Origin: Salinispora vitiensis
Lineage (GTDB): Bacteria; Actinomycetota; Actinomycetes; Mycobacteriales; Micromonosporaceae
NCBI RefSeq assembly: GCF_000378825.1
Contig: NZ_KB900388.1
Span: 4,001,654 to 4,065,653 of the forward strand
Length of the DNA stretch: 64,000 nucleotides
Direction: 5' to 3'
The translations under genes were made by a program, and so were the position numbers. This document shows, piece after piece, positions 60,885-64,000 of the stretch. Below the pieces are notes generated by a model that had not been told where the DNA came from, did not search any database, and worked only from the letters and a program-made list of their open reading frames with translations. The stretch's first letter is position 1. The number at the start of each line of letters is the position of its first letter.

Positions 60885-61910
60885 CTACAGCAACGACACG
60901 TGGACGTGGTCGGTGTGGTTCGACGGGCCGCTGTACGACTTCCAACCACTGGCCGGGAACCAGATCTGCCGGTTCCAGATCACGTAGTAGATGCCGAGCC
61001 GGTCGGCGTTACGGACCAGGAATGCCGTCAGGTTGTTGCCGTAGATGCGCATGTCGTTGTTGTACCAAGGGCTGAACCCGCTGTTCTGGAGCGACCAGTC
61101 ACAGGCCCGGCCCTTGGGGTGCTCGTACGGCCCACCCGAGCGGTAGCACCCGACGAATCGGTCAAAACCGGCTCGCTTGACCTCGTTGTACATGTGCAGT
61201 GTCCGCGCGGTGATGCAGCCGCTGGTGGTCGGGTCATTCTCGGTGCAGCCCAGCGACTGCCAGCTGCCGTCCGAGTTGCGTCCCGGGGCGACCCGGGCGA
61301 CCGGCGATTCCGCGTCAACCAGGCCGCCGGTGAGCCCGGTGCCGCCGACGAGGCGGAGCGCCTTCTCCGCCTCGAGCTTGCCGCGTTCGAGGTCGCTCTC
61401 CAGCTTCTGTTGCTTGCGTACCTCTTCGTCGACTCCCACCTTGGCCTGCTCGGCGCGAACCTTGACCGTGTTGACTTCCTTGATGCGCTGGTCGTTGACG
61501 CGGTTCAGCTCATCCAGCGCGGTAGCCCGGGCGATGAAGGAGTCGGGGGTGTCTGCTTCCAGCAATGTCGATATCGCCCCGACCCGTCCCGTCTTGTACG
61601 ACTGGGTCGCGATCTCCGCCACCTGGGGGGCGAGCTCCTTCAGCTCGGCCTCCGCCTTCTTGATCTCCTTCTCGAGGGCGACCTGGCGCTCCTCGGACTC
61701 CGCCAACTGCGACTTCGCCTTCACGTACTCGCGGTTGCGGACCTCGATGAGTTCACCGAGGAACTCCGGCTCCTCGTCCTCCTCGTCGTGCCCCGAGGGC
61801 TGCGGGGGAGTGGTGGGGGTGGCGGACACCGGGATCGGCCCGGCGAACACGGCCAGCGCGGTGAGCACGGCCGCCACGGGCGTCAACCAGCGGCGTAGGG
61901 GTGCCGTCAC
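60885..61910 (-). CDS. secreted coiled-coil protein, ARB-07466-like C-terminus
   Basis: 341 residues, GTG start with GGAAGGG upstream. Signal peptide: RRWLTPVAAVLTALAVFAGP, cut near SATPTTPP. Residues ~45-180 are a long coiled coil (KSQLAESEERQVALEKEIKKA). The C-terminal ~120 residues (SLGCTENDPTTSGCITARTL ... GPSNHTDHVHVSLL) match a domain found in cell-wall-associated actinobacterial proteins, with conserved His (HTDHVH) and Cys. Possibly a peptidoglycan-hydrolase-like cell-wall protein. Confidence 0.82.
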   Translation of the reverse strand: MTAPLRRWLTPVAAVLTALAVFAGPIPVSATPTTPPQPSGHDEEDEEPEFLGELIEVRNREYVKAKSQLAESEERQVALEKEIKKAEAELKELAPQVAEIATQSYKTGRVGAISTLLEADTPDSFIARATALDELNRVNDQRIKEVNTVKVRAEQAKVGVDEEVRKQQKLESDLERGKLEAEKALRLVGGTGLTGGLVDAESPVARVAPGRNSDGSWQSLGCTENDPTTSGCITARTLHMYNEVKRAGFDRFVGCYRSGGPYEHPKGRACDWSLQNSGFSPWYNNDMRIYGNNLTAFLVRNADRLGIYYVIWNRQIWFPASGWKSYSGPSNHTDHVHVSLL

Positions 61911-62208
61911 AATGATCCCTTCCGTTGACCGCCGGCTGGGCGAGCTGACGGGTTGGGGCGGTAGGTGCGCCCTGATGGGGCAGCAGTACTCCGGCTGCCC
62001 GCATCCCCGGCTCGCCTCGCGGCGATTGGGCGGTGGTCCCGCAGGTGCCGGTACGCGCCTTTGCCGGTGACCGGCAGCGAGGTTACCTGACGGTCATCTG
62101 GTCGAGCTACGCCCCAAACTCGACTTATCGCACGAAATTGTCGACACGTTGGGTGATATGGGCCCCGTTTAGTCGGCCCGTGGGTTCTGTTCGTTACGCC
62201 GCGTATTT
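61911..62208. other. gap without a gene
   Basis: About 300 bases between the two leftward genes. AT content rises near 62100-62210 (ATTTTTACC), which may hold the promoter of the secreted protein. No ORF or strong hairpin recognised. Confidence 0.5.
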
Positions 62209-63561
62209 TTACCATGGGTCTTCCGTGTTGTGGTCCCCGCCGGTCCGTCGATCGCCGCCGGAGGCGACCGGGCCGGGCCGGGCGGTGCTGAGCGCCTCCA
62301 GCACCTCGACGCGAGCGGTGCGTGGTCGCGGCGCTGGCGCGGTGCTCCCGCCCGACTCGCCACCGGCGATGCCACCAGCGGTGCGACCGGCGGTGGTCAC
62401 GATGGCGGCGAGCCCGGTGGTGAGGGGGACCGCGGCGATCAACCCCAGTGTGGCCACCGCGCTGCGGACGATCTCCTGGGCGAGGAATTCGCTGGTCAGG
62501 ATCTGGCCCACCGGCCGTGAGTCGGCGGTCAGCAGGAGTAGCACCGGCAGGGAGGCTCCGGCGTACGCCAGCACGATGGTGTTCACCGTGGAGGCGATGT
62601 GCGCCCGACCAACCCGGGTGGCGGAGCGGTAGAGCTGGCGACGGGACAACCCCGGGTTGGCGTTCGCCAGCTCGGTCACCGTGGCGGCCTGGGTGACGGT
62701 GACATCGTCCAGTACCCCGAGCGAGCCGATGATGATTCCGGCCAGCAGCAGGCCGTGTAGGTCGACGTTGGTCTGGAAGATCGACAGCGTGATCGCCTCC
62801 TCGCTGCCGTACCCGGTCAGCCGGGTGGCGGCGGTGGCGAGTGAGCCGAGGAGGCCGGTGAGGATCAGGCTGCCCAGGGTGCCGAGAACCGCCACCGAGG
62901 TCTGCGCGGTCACGCCGTGGGTGAGGTACAGGACCACAAACATGATCAGGGCGGCGCCGACCACCGCGACCAGTAGCGGCGACTGACCGGCGCTGATCCC
63001 CGGCAGGACGAACGTCAGGAGGACGGCGAAGCTCGCCGCCAGGCCGGCGAGGGCGGCGAGCCCCCGCCAGCGGCCGAACGCCACGATCGCGGCGGCGAAG
63101 AGCGCCACCAGCCACAGCAGTGCCTTGCCCCGCTGGTGCTCCGCGATGGTGTACATGCTCGTGGTCGGGTCGGTGGGATCGGTCAGCTCGACCAGGATGA
63201 TCTCGTCGTCGACGGTGATGTCGGGGGCGCCCGGGCCAGCGGGAATCGGTGTGCTGACCGTCCGGCCGGCGTCCGGCCCCTGCTCGACGCGGACGGTCAC
63301 CTCGCCGCAGGGCCCGACGTCGGTGCCCAGCCCGAGATCGGCCGCCTCCGGGCTGGGAGGGCAGGGCTCGGTGACCACCTTCGTGACGGTGCCGTGGTAG
63401 CGGGGTGGCTCGCTGCCCGCCTCGGCCGTGCGGGTGTCGCGCGGCCAGAGGGCCACCGCGGTGACCAGGGTGGCGAGGAGTAGGGGGACCACCGTCGCGA
63501 CGAGAATCCGTCGCACCCGTGGTGGGGTGGACGGAGCGGGTCGGGTGTGGTCGGCGCCCAT
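62209..63561 (-). CDS. YibE/F-like membrane protein
   Basis: 450 residues. A first membrane segment (ILVATVVPLLLATLVTAVAL) is followed by an extracytoplasmic beta domain of about 100 residues, then about seven membrane segments (LLWLVALFAAAIVAFGR ..., VLFVYLTHG-like, ITGLLGSLATAATRL). The C-terminal tail is disordered. YibE/F is predicted to be a transporter; substrate not established. ATG with GGGAG upstream. Confidence 0.82.
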   Translation of the reverse strand: MGADHTRPAPSTPPRVRRILVATVVPLLLATLVTAVALWPRDTRTAEAGSEPPRYHGTVTKVVTEPCPPSPEAADLGLGTDVGPCGEVTVRVEQGPDAGRTVSTPIPAGPGAPDITVDDEIILVELTDPTDPTTSMYTIAEHQRGKALLWLVALFAAAIVAFGRWRGLAALAGLAASFAVLLTFVLPGISAGQSPLLVAVVGAALIMFVVLYLTHGVTAQTSVAVLGTLGSLILTGLLGSLATAATRLTGYGSEEAITLSIFQTNVDLHGLLLAGIIIGSLGVLDDVTVTQAATVTELANANPGLSRRQLYRSATRVGRAHIASTVNTIVLAYAGASLPVLLLLTADSRPVGQILTSEFLAQEIVRSAVATLGLIAAVPLTTGLAAIVTTAGRTAGGIAGGESGGSTAPAPRPRTARVEVLEALSTARPGPVASGGDRRTGGDHNTEDPW

Positions 63562-63604
63562 TTATTCTCCCAACGACTACCGGGCGAGTAACGGGACGGG
63601 GCGG

Positions 63605-63907
63605 TCAGCCGCGCTTCATCAGGCGCCCGACGGCAGCCATCATCTCGGTCGCCATCTCGTCGGCCCGCCCCTCGGCCGCCCCCTCGCGCAGGCAGTGCCG
63701 GGCGTGCCCGTCGAGCAGCCCGAGCGCCACCTTATCCAGCGCGGCCTGGATCGCCGAGATCTGGGTGAGGACGTCGATGCAGTATCGATCCTCCTCGACC
63801 ATCTTCTCGATCCCCCGGACCTGCCCCTCGACCCGGCGCAGCCGGGTGAGTAGCTGGTCCTTGCTGGCGGTGTAGCCGCGGACCGGGGCGGGGTCAGGTC
63901 TGGTCAT
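63605..63907 (-). CDS. csoR: CsoR-type copper-sensing repressor
   Basis: 100 residues. All-helical DUF156 protein with copper ligands Cys 43, His 68 and Cys 72, the exact spacing of CsoR. LTRLRRVEGQVRGIEKMVEEDRYC is the family signature. Releases DNA when bound to Cu(I). Three palindromic operators lie directly upstream. Confidence 0.92.
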   Translation of the reverse strand: MTRPDPAPVRGYTASKDQLLTRLRRVEGQVRGIEKMVEEDRYCIDVLTQISAIQAALDKVALGLLDGHARHCLREGAAEGRADEMATEMMAAVGRLMKRG

Positions 63908-63923
63908 GCGGATCAGAATAACG

Positions 63924-63986
63924 TACCCCTCCGGGGTATGTTACTGTCGCTGATAGTTACCCCTGGGGGGTATTACCCCGGGGGGT
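63924..63986. promoter_or_regulatory. three CsoR operators
   Basis: TACCCC-TCC-GGGGTA at 63924-63938, TACCCC-TGG-GGGGTA at 63958-63972 and TACCCC-GG-GGGGT at 63974-63986. This is the GC-rich inverted repeat bound by CsoR. They sit between csoR and whatever rightward gene follows, probably a copper chaperone or P-type ATPase. Confidence 0.85.
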
Positions 63987-64000
63987 GCAGAAGGGGAGGT

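Overview
The window is a high-GC actinomycete chromosome, most likely Micromonosporaceae (Micromonospora/Salinispora type). The evidence is GTG/TTG starts with GGAGG-type ribosome sites, SepH, DUF3027 and DUF2530 proteins, futalosine-pathway menaquinone synthesis, an actinobacterial integrative element, and gene order typical of that order. The family assignment is inference from gene content; no search was run.

Region 1 (1-6.0 kb) is chromosomal: HtpX protease, a tiny antisense membrane ORF, a DUF1275 membrane protein, a short-chain dehydrogenase, then a convergent pair made of a TcmP-type protein and a three-cysteine (DUF5131, phage Gp37/Gp68) protein, then YajQ and tRNA-Tyr(GTA).

Region 2 (6.04-22.9 kb) is a complete actinomycete integrative and conjugative element (AICE) integrated in the 3' half of tRNA-Tyr and bounded by 167-bp direct repeats. 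Nearly all its genes run leftward: tyrosine integrase, Xis, a DnaB-N/DUF3987 replication protein with an adjacent iteron-like hairpin, a second DUF5131 protein paired with a PP-loop ATPase, an FtsK/TraB translocase followed by a palindrome cluster (candidate clt), and a long run of very small genes, many cysteine-rich, separated by stem-loops. A membrane spread-like protein, a Nudix (Pif-like) protein and several small ORFs follow. Diverging rightward are a GntR/UTRA regulator and a family 2 glycosyltransferase.

Region 3 (22.9-28.1 kb) is a decayed island: a frameshifted gene, a frameshifted integrase fragment on the opposite strand, an orphan membrane protein, a cREC-like receiver protein, and a lower-GC two-gene operon coding for a GNAT acetyltransferase and an unusual membrane-anchored NadD-like nucleotidylyltransferase.

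Region 4 (28.2-64 kb) is ordinary core chromosome: XRE-GNAT regulator, MqnB and MFS; DUF3027, DUF2530 and AzgA-type purine permease; MarR plus MFS exporter; ThpR; SepH; SerC, CitA and PdxH; sugar epimerase, nitroreductase, acyl-CoA dehydrogenase and serine deaminase. A teichoic-acid-like glycopolymer operon follows (ABC permease, ABC ATPase, CDP-alcohol phosphotransferase, GT2-TagF fusion). Then come a sugar ABC ATPase, a thioesterase, a beta-phosphoglucomutase/GH65 phosphorylase pair, an alpha/beta hydrolase, an antitoxin-like small protein, a C39 peptidase, carbonic anhydrase, a secreted coiled-coil protein, YibE/F, and CsoR with three copper-type operators at the right edge.

The strongest leads are the duplicated DUF5131 module (with TcmP in one place and a PP-loop ATPase in the other), the micro-gene cassette with its repeated 18-bp motif, the candidate clt and iteron sites of the AICE, and the membrane-nucleotidylyltransferase/GNAT operon.
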